10,777 nt of DNA from Actinomycetota bacterium. GTDB lineage: Bacteria > Actinomycetota > Thermoleophilia > Gaiellales > Gaiellaceae. Positions 1 to 7,821 of the stretch are shown one piece after another (the stretch's first letter is position 1; each line of letters opens with the position of its first letter). A program made the translations under genes and the position numbers. The stretch spans positions 1-10,777 of the forward strand of contig VAXT01000098.1 of assembly GCA_005883245.1 (NCBI GenBank), read 5' to 3'. Below the pieces are notes generated by a model. The model did no database searches. It was not told where the DNA came from and was given only the letters and a program-made list of their open reading frames with translations.

Positions 1-389
1 TTGGGCGACAGCTCGCGGAAGCTGGGCGGATCGCGGTGGATCGGCCAGCGCTCGACGCCGTCAGTCGGAGCGGGCTGCTCGTCGACCGGCTCGCCGATCA
101 CGTTCCAGAGCCGCCCGAGCGTGACCTCGCCGACGGGGACCGTGATCGGCCCGCCGAGGTCGACCACGTCGGCGCCACGCGCGAGGCCGTCGGTCGAGTC
201 CATCGCGACCGCACGCACGCGGTCGTCTCCGAGGTGCTGCTGCACCTCGGCGATCAGGTCGTTGCCGTCCACGGTGATGCGGAGGGCGCTGTAGATCTCG
301 GGGATCTCGTCCGGGAAGAGCGCGTCGATGACGACGCCCTTGACTTCGATCAACTTGCCGACGTTTTGACCCTGCGTTTGCTCAGGCAT
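1..389 (-). CDS. atpD: F1F0 ATP synthase subunit beta, N-terminal part (runs off left edge)
   Basis: This is the catalytic beta subunit of the F1 head, which makes ATP from ADP and phosphate at the cytoplasmic face of the membrane. About 129 codons are visible. The protein opens MPEQTQGQNVGKLIEVKGVV and carries the family's N-terminal beta-barrel pattern (FPDEIPEIYSAL, then ITVPVGEVTLGRLWNVIGEP just before the nucleotide-binding domain). The Walker A loop lies beyond the window, so catalytic residues cannot be checked. The ATG at 389-387 is preceded by AGGAG at good spacing (about 396-392). The gene is unusual in not following atpG, which ends 7.5 kb upstream; the nearest upstream gene is an anti-sigma-like protein, with a candidate separate promoter in between. 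Identity is certain from sequence; separate transcription is inferred. Confidence 0.96.
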   Translation of the reverse strand, partial: MPEQTQGQNVGKLIEVKGVVIDALFPDEIPEIYSALRITVDGNDLIAEVQQHLGDDRVRAVAMDSTDGLARGADVVDLGGPITVPVGEVTLGRLWNVIGEPVDEQPAPTDGVERWPIHRDPPSFRELSP

Positions 390-516
390 GCGTCTCCTGA
401 AGGGGTGAGTCCGGTGTGGTGCCGGCACGGCGGAAGAGCCGCCCGCTCAGCGCCCTGAGTCTAGCGAAGCCAGGGCGCGAACGTCCTCGATCCTCCAGGA
501 GGTTGGCCTTGCGCAT
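382..516 (-). CDS. Possible small basic protein overlapping the atpD start
   Basis: A 44-codon frame starts at ATG 516-514 (MRKANLLEDRGRSRPGF...) and ends with TGA at 384-382, overlapping the atpD start codon. A GTG at 537-535 would give 51 residues (VEAIEDDMRKANLLE...). GAGG sits 5 nt before the ATG. Codons from the GTG to about LLE all end in G or C, which fits this genome's coding bias, but the bias breaks in the middle (GAT CGA GGA CGT) and recovers later. The product is arginine-rich with no transmembrane helix or recognisable motif. The stop/start overlap would allow translational coupling to atpD. I do not recognise it, and it may be chance or the remnant of a larger gene. Confidence 0.25.
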   Translation of the reverse strand: MRKANLLEDRGRSRPGFARLRALSGRLFRRAGTTPDSPLQETHA

Positions 517-569
517 GTCGTCCTCGATCGCCTCCACACGGGAGGCATGGTCGAGGCTTCAGACGTGCG

Positions 570-604
570 AGGTTACGAGCGAGGGAAACACTGTCTAGAA
601 CAGT
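570..604 (-). promoter_or_regulatory. Candidate atpD promoter overlapped by an inverted repeat
   Basis: Read on the minus strand, TAGACA (597-592) and TAACCT (575-570) are separated by 16 bp. They resemble -35 and -10 boxes, with 5/6 and about 3/6 matches; the second fits the actinobacterial TANNNT form. The inverted repeat ACTGT-TCTAG-ACAGT (604-590) covers the -35 box, as an operator would. A start near 563 would give about a 175-nt leader to atpD. This is the only plausible promoter I see in the 240-nt gap between the anti-sigma-like gene and atpD. It is pattern matching only. Confidence 0.35.
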
Positions 605-630
605 ACCCCTCGGGCTGCTTTCGTTACGCG

Positions 631-1125
631 CTACCGCTTGCGAATCACAGGCCCGCCGCGCAGCGAGCTGTGCCCGGCGGCCGTGAGCCGGGCCGGGCCG
701 GTGATCGCGGCGCTCGCGATCGCCCCCGCCGTCGACAGGTTCATCGTGTCGACCGAGGCGAGATGCGAGGTGACGCTGTCGGCGTGCCCAGTGGCGTCAC
801 GAACAGAGCGCGTGCGGAGATCCGACGAGGCGAGGATGCTCCCGAGCCCGACGACCGTAACCGCCATCGCGGCGACGGCCGGCGCCAGCCGCAGACCGAC
901 GCGGCGGCGGAGCCGTCCGATCTCGATCGGGCGCTCGAGCTGCTCGAGCGGAGCCGTGCGCAGCATCTCGGTGAACCCGCCGATCGCAGTGCTGAACTCC
1001 CTGCAGGACGGGCAATCCACAAGATGTGCGCTGAGGAGGACGCGCTCGAACCTCGACAACTCCCCGTCGAGGTCGGCGGTCGCCCACTGCCGGGCGCGGT
1101 CGCAGGCTCCGTGCATGGGTCTCAC
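631..1125 (-). CDS. Membrane-anchored zinc-finger (zf-HC2/ZAS) anti-sigma-factor-like protein
   Basis: The N-terminus has the zinc-binding anti-sigma pattern: C8 followed by ATADLDGELS, then H34-x3-C38-x2-C41 (AHLVDCPSC). A hydrophobic segment at about residues 78-99 (LAPAVAAMAVTVVGLGSILA) predicts one membrane crossing, leaving roughly 65 C-terminal residues outside the cytoplasm. In this family the N-terminal domain holds an ECF sigma factor inactive at the membrane until a signal releases it. No sigma factor gene lies next to it, so the partner is unknown. The frame can start at GTG 1125 or ATG 1116, both keeping the finger; neither has a strong ribosome-binding site. It follows the small membrane protein by about 40 nt and may be the last gene of the importer operon. 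Alternative: a zf-HC2 protein that does not bind a sigma factor. Confidence 0.8.
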   Translation of the reverse strand: MRPMHGACDRARQWATADLDGELSRFERVLLSAHLVDCPSCREFSTAIGGFTEMLRTAPLEQLERPIEIGRLRRRVGLRLAPAVAAMAVTVVGLGSILASSDLRTRSVRDATGHADSVTSHLASVDTMNLSTAGAIASAAITGPARLTAAGHSSLRGGPVIRKR

Positions 1126-1149
1126 ACTACTTTTGACGGCGGCTCACAC
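1121..1149 (-). repeat. Direct repeat GTGTGAG, 22-bp period, upstream of the anti-sigma-like gene
   Basis: On the minus strand GTGTGAG occurs at 1149-1143 and again at 1127-1121, 22 bp apart, about two helical turns, so both copies face the same side of the DNA. They bracket the gap between the small membrane protein's stop and the anti-sigma-like start, and the second overlaps the GTG start. This could be a regulator-binding site; two 7-mers this close can also arise by chance. Confidence 0.2.
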
Positions 1150-1164
1150 CTGAAAGTTAGTCAC

Positions 1165-1542
1165 TCAGAAGAGTGAGTGCCGCGTGTCGATCGCGGCGCC
1201 GAGCGCGACGAGGATCAGGCCGAGCGAGATGAAGAGGGCCGAATTGTTGATCGTCTCGTTCTGCTCGCCCAGAGTCGCCCAGCGCAGCCGCCGCGAGCCG
1301 GCTCCAGGAATCGGAAGCATCGTCGGCCCGATCGTGTCCTCGCCCTTCACCCGCGCCGGCCCGCGGTTGCCGACGAAGAAGCCGACGATCAGCAGGAACG
1401 AGCCGCCCAGGTAGAAGCCGAGCGTGAGCGCGCGATTGACGCTCGCGCCGATCAGGAGACCGAGCGCAAGCGAGAGAACGACGGTCACGCCGAGGGCGAG
1501 CACGAGCACGAACGCGAGCCGGCGAAGCGCCGCGACGAGCAT
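1165..1542 (-). CDS. Small membrane protein of unknown function, three predicted helices
   Basis: The 125-residue protein begins MLVAALRRLAFVLVLALG and is strongly hydrophobic at about residues 9-33, 38-58 and 102-119. A polar stretch of about 40 residues (GNRGPARVKGEDTIGPTMLP and following) lies between helices 2 and 3. No catalytic or binding motif is visible and I do not recognise the family. The ATG at 1542 lies 9 nt after the dppF stop codon, with no clear ribosome-binding site, so it is probably co-transcribed and perhaps translationally coupled with the importer. Its GC-rich codon use matches the neighbours. A link to peptide uptake or to the anti-sigma-like protein that follows is only positional. 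Confidence 0.75.
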   Translation of the reverse strand: MLVAALRRLAFVLVLALGVTVVLSLALGLLIGASVNRALTLGFYLGGSFLLIVGFFVGNRGPARVKGEDTIGPTMLPIPGAGSRRLRWATLGEQNETINNSALFISLGLILVALGAAIDTRHSLF

Positions 1543-1551
1543 GCCCGGAAT

Positions 1552-2646
1552 TTACGCCTGGACCGGTTCCTCTTGCGCCCGAGCCGTTCCCCGCCGACGC
1601 ATCTCCTCGGCGGTCATCGGCCAGCGCTCGAGCGGGTAGAAGCACTTGGCCACGTGACCGTTCCCGAACGGGAAGAGCTCCGGCTCCTCGACGTCGCAGT
1701 GGCCTTCGACGAAACGCGGGCAGCGCGGATGGAACCGGCATCCGGACGGCGGGTTGACCGGGCTCGGGACGTCGCCCTCGAGCACGATCGCCTCCCGCGC
1801 ACGGCCGCGCTCCGGATTCGGGATCGGAACGGCAGACAGCAGGGCGCCCGTGTACGGATGCTTCGGCTCGCGATAGAGCGTGTCGCGGTCCGCCACCTCC
1901 GAGACCTGCCCCAGGTACATGACCATCACGCGGTCCGAGATGTGCCGCACGACGTTCAGGTCGTGGGCGATGAAGATGTAGGTCAGCCCGAAGTCGTCCT
2001 GCAGGTCCTTGAGCAGGTTGAGGATCTGCGCCTGCACCGAGACGTCGAGAGCCGACACGGGCTCGTCGCAGACGATCAGCTTCGGGTTCACGGCGAGAGC
2101 GCGGGCGACGCCGATGCGCTGCCGCTGGCCGCCCGAGAACTCGTGCGGGAACCGGTTGTAGTGCTCGGGGTTGAGGCCGACGACCTCGAGCAGCTCCTGC
2201 ACGCGCCTCTTGACCTCGGCCGGAGTGCCGAGCTTGTGCACCTCGAGCGGCTCTCCGATGATGAAGCCCACGCGCTTGCGCGGATTCAGCGACGCGTAGG
2301 GGTCCTGGAAGATCATCGTCATCTCGCGGCGAATCGGGCGCATGGCGACGCGCGAGACATTCGTGATGTCGCGCCCCTCGAACATGATCCTGCCGGCCGT
2401 CGTGTCCAGGAGGCGCACGATGCAGCGCGCGAGCGTCGACTTTCCGCAACCGGACTCGCCGACGATGCCGAGCGTCTCTCCTGGATTGATGCTGAATGAG
2501 ACGCCGTCGACCGCCTGAACCTGCGCGATCGCCTTCTGGAAGATGATGCCGCGTGTGATCGGGAAGTACTTCTTGACCCCGTCGACGACCAGAAGCTCGT
2601 CGCCGTGCAGCTCCATCTGTCCGTTCGACCCCTGCTCTGTTGCCAC
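1552..2646 (-). CDS. dppF: Oligopeptide/dipeptide ABC transporter ATP-binding protein (DppF/OppF type)
   Basis: This is one of two cytoplasmic ATPases that power peptide uptake. The 364 residues show Walker A GESGCGKST (63-71), Q-loop Q114 (IFQDPYASLNP), signature FSGGQRQRIG (170-179), Walker B LIVCDEP (190-196), D-loop SALD and H-loop H228. The C-terminal oligopeptide-type extension follows, with the cysteine cluster CRFHPRCP and later cysteines that bind an iron-sulphur cluster in some relatives. Length is slightly above the usual 320-350. The GTG start at 2646 directly abuts the dppD TAG stop, and GGAGG inside the end of dppD lies 8 nt upstream, supporting that start and tight coupling. 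The substrate cannot be fixed from the ATPase; peptides are most likely, with nickel or other small ligands possible in this family. Confidence 0.95.
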   Translation of the reverse strand: MATEQGSNGQMELHGDELLVVDGVKKYFPITRGIIFQKAIAQVQAVDGVSFSINPGETLGIVGESGCGKSTLARCIVRLLDTTAGRIMFEGRDITNVSRVAMRPIRREMTMIFQDPYASLNPRKRVGFIIGEPLEVHKLGTPAEVKRRVQELLEVVGLNPEHYNRFPHEFSGGQRQRIGVARALAVNPKLIVCDEPVSALDVSVQAQILNLLKDLQDDFGLTYIFIAHDLNVVRHISDRVMVMYLGQVSEVADRDTLYREPKHPYTGALLSAVPIPNPERGRAREAIVLEGDVPSPVNPPSGCRFHPRCPRFVEGHCDVEEPELFPFGNGHVAKCFYPLERWPMTAEEMRRRGTARAQEEPVQA

Positions 2647-3669
<1,023 letters not shown>

Positions 3670-3681
3670 GGGCGAGGCCGC

Positions 3682-4659
3682 TTAGCTTAGCCGGATTCGC
3701 GGGTCGATCCAGGCATACAACAGATCGACGATCAGGTTGAAGAAGAGGATGGCGATCGTCGCGAACACGACGACCCCTTCGAGGGTGGCTAAGTCTTCGG
3801 CCTGGATGGCGATCACCGACGTCCTGCCGAGCCCGGGGAGCTGGTACACGTACTCGGTGAAGATGGCACCGCCGAGAGCGACGCCGATGTCCATGCCGAG
3901 CATCGTGACGACCGGCAGGAGCGCATTCCGCAGGACGTGCGAGAAGAGGATGCGCTGCTCCGGCGCGCCCTTGGCGCGCGCGGTCCGCACGTAGTCCTCG
4001 TTCAGCGTCTCCATCACGTTCGCCCGGATCATGCGGACGTAGAGCGCCGCGAACAGGATCGCGAACGTCATCCACGGCAGGATCATGTGGTAGGCCCACT
4101 GGACCGGCCCGCCGGGCAGGCCCGAGTCGGGTGGCGCGCCGAAGAAGTTCGCGTAGTTCGCGATCGGCGTGATGTGCAACCTGACGCCGAAGACGTAGGA
4201 GAAGATCAGGCCGATCCAGACCGGGTGGGCCGAGACCCCGATCAGGACGAAGACCATCGCCGCGCGGTCGATCAGCGAGCGCGGCCGTAAGGCCGAGAAG
4301 ATCCCGACCGAGAGGCCGATGATCATCCAGCAGACGGCGCCGCCGAAGACGAGCGAAGCCGTCACCGGGGCTGCCTGCTTGATCGTCTCGTTGATGCTCT
4401 GGCTCGTCGCGTATGACGTGCCGAGCGAGTGCTCCCACACCAGGCGCTTCAGGAACAGCCCGTACTGGACCGGGAGGGGCTTGTCGAGCCCGAGCTTCTC
4501 CGTGGCGGTCTTCAGGCAGACGGGGCCGGCCTGGTCGCCTCCGCACATCGCGCGGGCGGGATTGTTCGGCGCCATGAAAAAGATCACGAACGTGACGAAC
4601 GTGATCACCAGGAAGAGAAAGATCGCCCACAGGATTCTCCTGATCAGATACCGGAACAA
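3682..4659 (-). CDS. dppB: Peptide ABC transporter permease (DppB/OppB type)
   Basis: This is one of the two channel-forming membrane subunits. The 325-residue protein begins MFRYLIRRILWAIFLFLVIT, with a first helix at about 9-29, a periplasm-side segment containing C39 and C48, and five further hydrophobic segments. The ATPase-docking EAA loop reads DYVRTARAKGAPEQRILFSH (about residues 220-245), followed by VLRNALLPVV. The C-terminus DLLYAWIDPRIRLS is typical of the family. TTG at 4659 is the likely start because AGGAG lies 6 nt upstream and the frame begins with the conserved FRYLIRRIL pattern. It follows dppA after 115 nt that include a large hairpin, and precedes dppD by 12 nt. Confidence 0.94.
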   Translation of the reverse strand: MFRYLIRRILWAIFLFLVITFVTFVIFFMAPNNPARAMCGGDQAGPVCLKTATEKLGLDKPLPVQYGLFLKRLVWEHSLGTSYATSQSINETIKQAAPVTASLVFGGAVCWMIIGLSVGIFSALRPRSLIDRAAMVFVLIGVSAHPVWIGLIFSYVFGVRLHITPIANYANFFGAPPDSGLPGGPVQWAYHMILPWMTFAILFAALYVRMIRANVMETLNEDYVRTARAKGAPEQRILFSHVLRNALLPVVTMLGMDIGVALGGAIFTEYVYQLPGLGRTSVIAIQAEDLATLEGVVVFATIAILFFNLIVDLLYAWIDPRIRLS

Positions 4660-4714
4660 ATCTGGCTCCTTCCTTTCCTAGTGCGCCGCCACGAAATCCT
4701 ATCGTTCAAATAAC

Positions 4715-4748
4715 ACGCAGGGCGCCGGTTGAAACCGGCGCCCTGCGT
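4715..4748 (-). terminator. Very stable 15-bp hairpin between dppA and dppB
   Basis: A perfect inverted repeat has arms 4715-4729 (ACGCAGGGCGCCGGT) and 4734-4748 with a 4-nt loop. It begins 27 nt after the dppA stop and ends 55 nt before the dppB start. On the minus strand it is followed by GTTATTTG, not a true T-run, so complete intrinsic termination is doubtful. Since dppB has no promoter I can recognise, partial termination or protection of the dppA mRNA 3' end is more likely. That would yield more binding protein than channel, a known arrangement in ABC importer operons. Confidence 0.7.
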
Positions 4749-4774
4749 TTGTTGCCTAGCTCCTCAGAGCCTCC

Positions 4775-6448
4775 TTACTTCAGTGCCATTGCAGGGATGC
4801 TCCAGTCCTGGTAGATCCCCTGGTACACGAGGCCCTTCGGGTTGACGCGGTCCGAGAAGAAGTAGCGGTTGTTGTACGTCCGCTCGATCGCCATCGGGGC
4901 GGCCTTCTTCATGATGTCGATGTCCATCTGCCCGTACACCTTGAGACGCTTCGGGCCGACGAGCTTGGCCGCGTTCTCCATCCGCTTGTTCCATCTCGGA
5001 TTGTTGAAGTACGAGTAGTTGACGTTGTTCTCGTCCTGGATGCTCGGGCCGTACAGGAGGATGTTGATCCAGTCGTACGGGTCTGGATAGTCCGAGCACC
5101 AACCCATCGAGACGCCGATGTCGGCATCGTTGCCGCGCTTGCCCATGGCGTCGTAGATGTTGCCGCCCGAGAAGCCCTTCATCGTGATGTTCCCCGAGCT
5201 GAAGCCGAGGTTGATGAGGTCCTGGCGGACGATCTGGGCCTGATTCGGGTTCGTCGAGCCAGACGAGCGGTAGTAGACGGTGATCTTCCCGTCCTTCATG
5301 TGACCGGAGGCGAGCTGCTTGGCCTTGGTCAGGTTCTTCTTGTACAGCGTGACGTTCCTCCACCCAGGGACACCCGGGTTGAAGAGGTGCGTCCACGGCT
5401 GACCCGCATACGGGCCGGCCTGCTGCACGTACGGCGGTCGGCTGATCGCGTAGTTGACCGCCTGCCGCAGCTGCAGGTTCTTGCCGAACAGGTTGTTCGC
5501 CGTGTTCATCGGCAGGTAGCCGGTGCAGTTGACCGGCTTCGTGAAGAAGCGGGTCTTGTTGACGCCGTACTGGCTGGCGACGCCCTGGACTTCAGCCGCA
5601 GGCAGCGGGCCCTCGTCGAGCTGGTTGTCCTTCGTCTGCTGGAAGGCCGTCTGCTCGTTGAGGTTCCACTGAACGTCGATACCAGTCAGGTTCCGCGGCC
5701 GCGTGCGGCCCGGGCCCGGCTTCCAGTACTTGTTCTGCCTCAGCGACGTCAGCTGGTTCACGTCGTTGCGCGACATGTAGTACGGGCCCGCCGCCGGCAT
5801 GTTGTTGCCGTTGACGTTCACGACTTCCTTGTCGAGCGGAAGCTTCGTCGACGTGGCCTGGAAGAACGGCATGGTGATCTTCGCCATGAACGTTCCGTCG
5901 CCCTTGGTCAGGTTGACGACGAGCCTGTTGCCCTTGACCTGGACGCCGGAGACGTTCGTGCCGTTTCCGTCGTTGACCGCCTTGGCGCCGACGATGTTCG
6001 TGCCCGTCGGGTCCGTGATGAACTGCGCGCCAGGCGACGCGAGGTCATGGTTGGCGGTCCGGTTGATGGCGTACTTGAAGCTGTTCGCCGTCACCGGGGA
6101 GCCGTCGCTGAACCTGAAGCCCTTCCGGATGAAGAACGTGTACTTCTTGCCACCGTTCGTGACGGTGAAGTGAGAAGCGACCTCCGGGACGAGCTTGCTG
6201 CCCGCGGGGCCGGACTTATCCGGATAGTTGTACAGCTTCGCTGCGGTCGCGTACTCGAGCCACCACGCGGTCGTGATGTAGGCGAGCTGCGGGTCGACCT
6301 GGACCGAAGCCCCGGTCGTGCCGTACTTCCAGATCCCGCCCTTCTTGAGCGCGCCGGCGTTCCCCGCCGCACTCGCGAAGCTCGATGCGACCAGAAGGCT
6401 TGCCCCGGTCACGAGCATCGCAACCGAGAGCCATAGCCGTCTTCGCAT
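4775..6448 (-). CDS. dppA: Peptide ABC transporter substrate-binding protein, family 5 (DppA/OppA type)
   Basis: This exported receptor captures the ligand and delivers it to DppB/DppC. The 557 residues fit the family (about 500-600). The N-terminus (MRRRLWLSVAMLVTGASLLV, then ASSFASA-AGN) is a Sec signal peptide, probably cut near residue 27. It has no lipobox cysteine, unlike many binding proteins of Gram-positive bacteria. Family 5 hallmarks include YTFFIRKGFRFSDGSPVTA, the QLRQAVNYAISR segment and GWCSDYPDPYDWINILLYG near the C-terminus. The only cysteines (VNCTGY and GWCSDY) could form a disulphide. ATG at 6448 follows AAGGAG at 5-nt spacing. It lies 274 nt downstream of dppC and just before the large hairpin. 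The ligand is unknown; peptides are the default. Confidence 0.94.
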   Translation of the reverse strand: MRRRLWLSVAMLVTGASLLVASSFASAAGNAGALKKGGIWKYGTTGASVQVDPQLAYITTAWWLEYATAAKLYNYPDKSGPAGSKLVPEVASHFTVTNGGKKYTFFIRKGFRFSDGSPVTANSFKYAINRTANHDLASPGAQFITDPTGTNIVGAKAVNDGNGTNVSGVQVKGNRLVVNLTKGDGTFMAKITMPFFQATSTKLPLDKEVVNVNGNNMPAAGPYYMSRNDVNQLTSLRQNKYWKPGPGRTRPRNLTGIDVQWNLNEQTAFQQTKDNQLDEGPLPAAEVQGVASQYGVNKTRFFTKPVNCTGYLPMNTANNLFGKNLQLRQAVNYAISRPPYVQQAGPYAGQPWTHLFNPGVPGWRNVTLYKKNLTKAKQLASGHMKDGKITVYYRSSGSTNPNQAQIVRQDLINLGFSSGNITMKGFSGGNIYDAMGKRGNDADIGVSMGWCSDYPDPYDWINILLYGPSIQDENNVNYSYFNNPRWNKRMENAAKLVGPKRLKVYGQMDIDIMKKAAPMAIERTYNNRYFFSDRVNPKGLVYQGIYQDWSIPAMALK

Positions 6449-6722
6449 GTTTCTCCTTTCCGTGAACTCGAGCCAGGGCTGCCCCGACTCGGGACGGGCC
6501 TCTCCCCGTCCACAACCTAAGACGCCGGTAAGAAGGTTTGGTTAGCTGCTTCGAATGCGCTGATGGTTAGGCGGTTTCCTGGCGCGTCGCTGCGTTGCCC
6601 GTTTGCCGATGGGACAGTGTTAGACCACACGGCCCGCCGGCAGGAGCGTGCGCAGCGGCTGCGAGGCGGCGGGCGGAGCCGGGCATCGCCCGGCGGGAGG
6701 CCGACGCCGGCCAGGGAAGCGA
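6449..6722 (-). other. dppC-dppA intergenic region with GC hairpins and TGGTTAG repeats
   Basis: Nearest dppC, two GC-rich hairpins follow its stop. One is GCCGGGC-ATC-GCCCGGC (6678-6694). The other is a long-range 8-bp pairing of 6632-6639 with 6667-6674 enclosing CGCAG-CGG-CTGCG (6651-6663). Neither has a T-run, so they suggest factor-dependent termination or mRNA end protection at best. Nearer dppA, TGGTTAG occurs on the plus strand at 6539-6545 and 6564-6570 (25-bp period), with a related TGTTAG at 6618-6623. GACGGG-CCTCTC-CCCGTC (6493-6510) would fold in the dppA leader, upstream of its ribosome-binding site. I find no convincing -35/-10 pair; TAGGTT (about 6517) is a weak -10 candidate. 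No ORF of note. Confidence 0.4.
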
Positions 6723-7787
6723 CTAGCGGCCGCCCGAGCGCGGGTCGAACGCGTCGCGGAGGCCGTCGCCGAGCAGGTTGAACGCGAGCGTCGTCATGAG
6801 CACGGCGAGGCCGGGCCAGAGCATGAGGAGCGGCCGGGTCGTGTAGTACTCGGGCGCGCTCGAGAGCAGGTTGCCCCAGCTCGGGACCGTGAGCGGGATG
6901 CCGACGCCGAGGAACGACAGGCCGGCTTCGAAGAGCACGTAGCTCGCGACGATCAGCGTCGAGTAGACGATCATCGGCGCGATCAGGTGGGGGATCACGT
7001 GCGAGCGGATGATCCGCGCGTCGCTCGCTCCGATCATCCGGGCAGCCTCCACGTACTCCTTCTCGCGGATCGAGAGCACCTGAGCCCGCATGATCCTGGC
7101 CGGATAGAACCAGCCGAAGATGCTGAAGATCAGAACGAGCGTCACCACTCCCTGGGGGAAGAATCCCAACGTGATCGCGTTCAGTCGGGGCCCAACAGTC
7201 GCGGCGAGCGCGATCACGAAGAGCAGCAGCGGGAAGGCCATCGTAATCTCGGTCAGACGGGAGATCACCGTGTCGGTCGTCCCGCGGAAGTAGCCCGCGG
7301 AGGCGCCCAGTATCACGCCGAGTATCATCACCCCGATCGTCGAGAGGATGGCGACCTCGAGCGAGACGCGGGCGCCGTACAGGAGGCGCAGGAACTCGTC
7401 CTGGCCGAGCCTGTTCGCAGCGCCGAGGACCATCACGTTTTCCTTCCCGGTGTTGGGATTTTGAAAGTGCGTCCAGGGCCCGGCAGGTAGCAGGCTGGGC
7501 AGCTTGACGATCTCGGGTGAGGCGGCGAAGATGTCGTTCGGCCCGTGGCCCGAGTAGTGCTTCGCGATCGGTGCGCCCGCGAACGCGACGGAGATCAGAA
7601 AGACGATGAAGATCGCGCTCGCGATCGCCACCTTGTCGCGCCTGAATCGGCGCCAGACGAGCTCCCAGTACCCGCGCGCCTGGACCGCTGCCGGGTCGCC
7701 GAGCTCACTTCCCGATTCTGTTGCGACCGCGGCTCCAAGGCCGGCGGCGCCGGAGACGACGACTTGGTCTTGTTCGGTCTGCGACAT
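6723..7787 (-). CDS. dppC: Peptide ABC transporter permease (DppC/OppC type)
   Basis: This is the second channel subunit. The 354 residues begin with a hydrophilic cytoplasmic leader of about 50 residues ending in WRRFRRDKVA, typical of the family, then a first helix at about 53-71 and an outside loop of some 60 residues. The segment LGQDEFLRLLYGARVSLEVA (127-146) corresponds to the family's LGRDxLSRLIYGARxSL. The preceding GAAN and the Gln in GQD replace the more usual GTD and GRD. The EAA loop reads EYVEAARMIGASDARIIRSH (244-263). The C-terminus LLGDGLRDAFDPR is classic. ATG 7787 has no ribosome-binding site but a -10-like box 12 nt upstream, pointing to a nearly leaderless mRNA. Lying upstream of dppA, it gives the operon an atypical C-A-B-D-F order. 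Confidence 0.94.
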   Translation of the reverse strand: MSQTEQDQVVVSGAAGLGAAVATESGSELGDPAAVQARGYWELVWRRFRRDKVAIASAIFIVFLISVAFAGAPIAKHYSGHGPNDIFAASPEIVKLPSLLPAGPWTHFQNPNTGKENVMVLGAANRLGQDEFLRLLYGARVSLEVAILSTIGVMILGVILGASAGYFRGTTDTVISRLTEITMAFPLLLFVIALAATVGPRLNAITLGFFPQGVVTLVLIFSIFGWFYPARIMRAQVLSIREKEYVEAARMIGASDARIIRSHVIPHLIAPMIVYSTLIVASYVLFEAGLSFLGVGIPLTVPSWGNLLSSAPEYYTTRPLLMLWPGLAVLMTTLAFNLLGDGLRDAFDPRSGGR

Positions 7788-7799
7788 CGAAGGCGCTGA

Positions 7800-7805
7800 A
7801 GTATA
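7800..7805 (-). promoter_or_regulatory. Candidate -10 box for dppC, nearly leaderless
   Basis: TATACT on the minus strand (7805-7800) matches the -10 consensus in 5/6 positions and ends 12 nt before the dppC ATG. A transcript starting 6-9 nt downstream would have a leader of only about 3-6 nt, which agrees with the absence of any AGGAG-like site. The -35 is weak (ACTTTT-like at 17-bp spacing). The spacer contains a (CG)5 alternating tract (7812-7821). Leaderless mRNAs are common in actinobacteria. Confidence 0.45.
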
Positions 7806-7821
7806 AGACCCCGCGCGCGCG

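Noticed and set aside
1161..1176. Hairpin TCACTC-AGAA-GAGTGA as a terminator
   Set aside because: The stem is only 6 bp, overlaps a stop codon and is not followed by a T-run; it is too weak to call a terminator.
1177..2499. 440-codon plus-strand open frame antisense to dppF and the small membrane protein
   Set aside because: The translation is rich in Arg, Asp, Glu and His with no motif, and the opposite strand encodes a complete ATPase. High-GC coding DNA commonly leaves such antisense frames open.
5300..6436. 378-codon plus-strand open frame antisense to dppA
   Set aside because: It is an antisense shadow of a well-supported binding protein; its composition is unlike any protein family I recognise.
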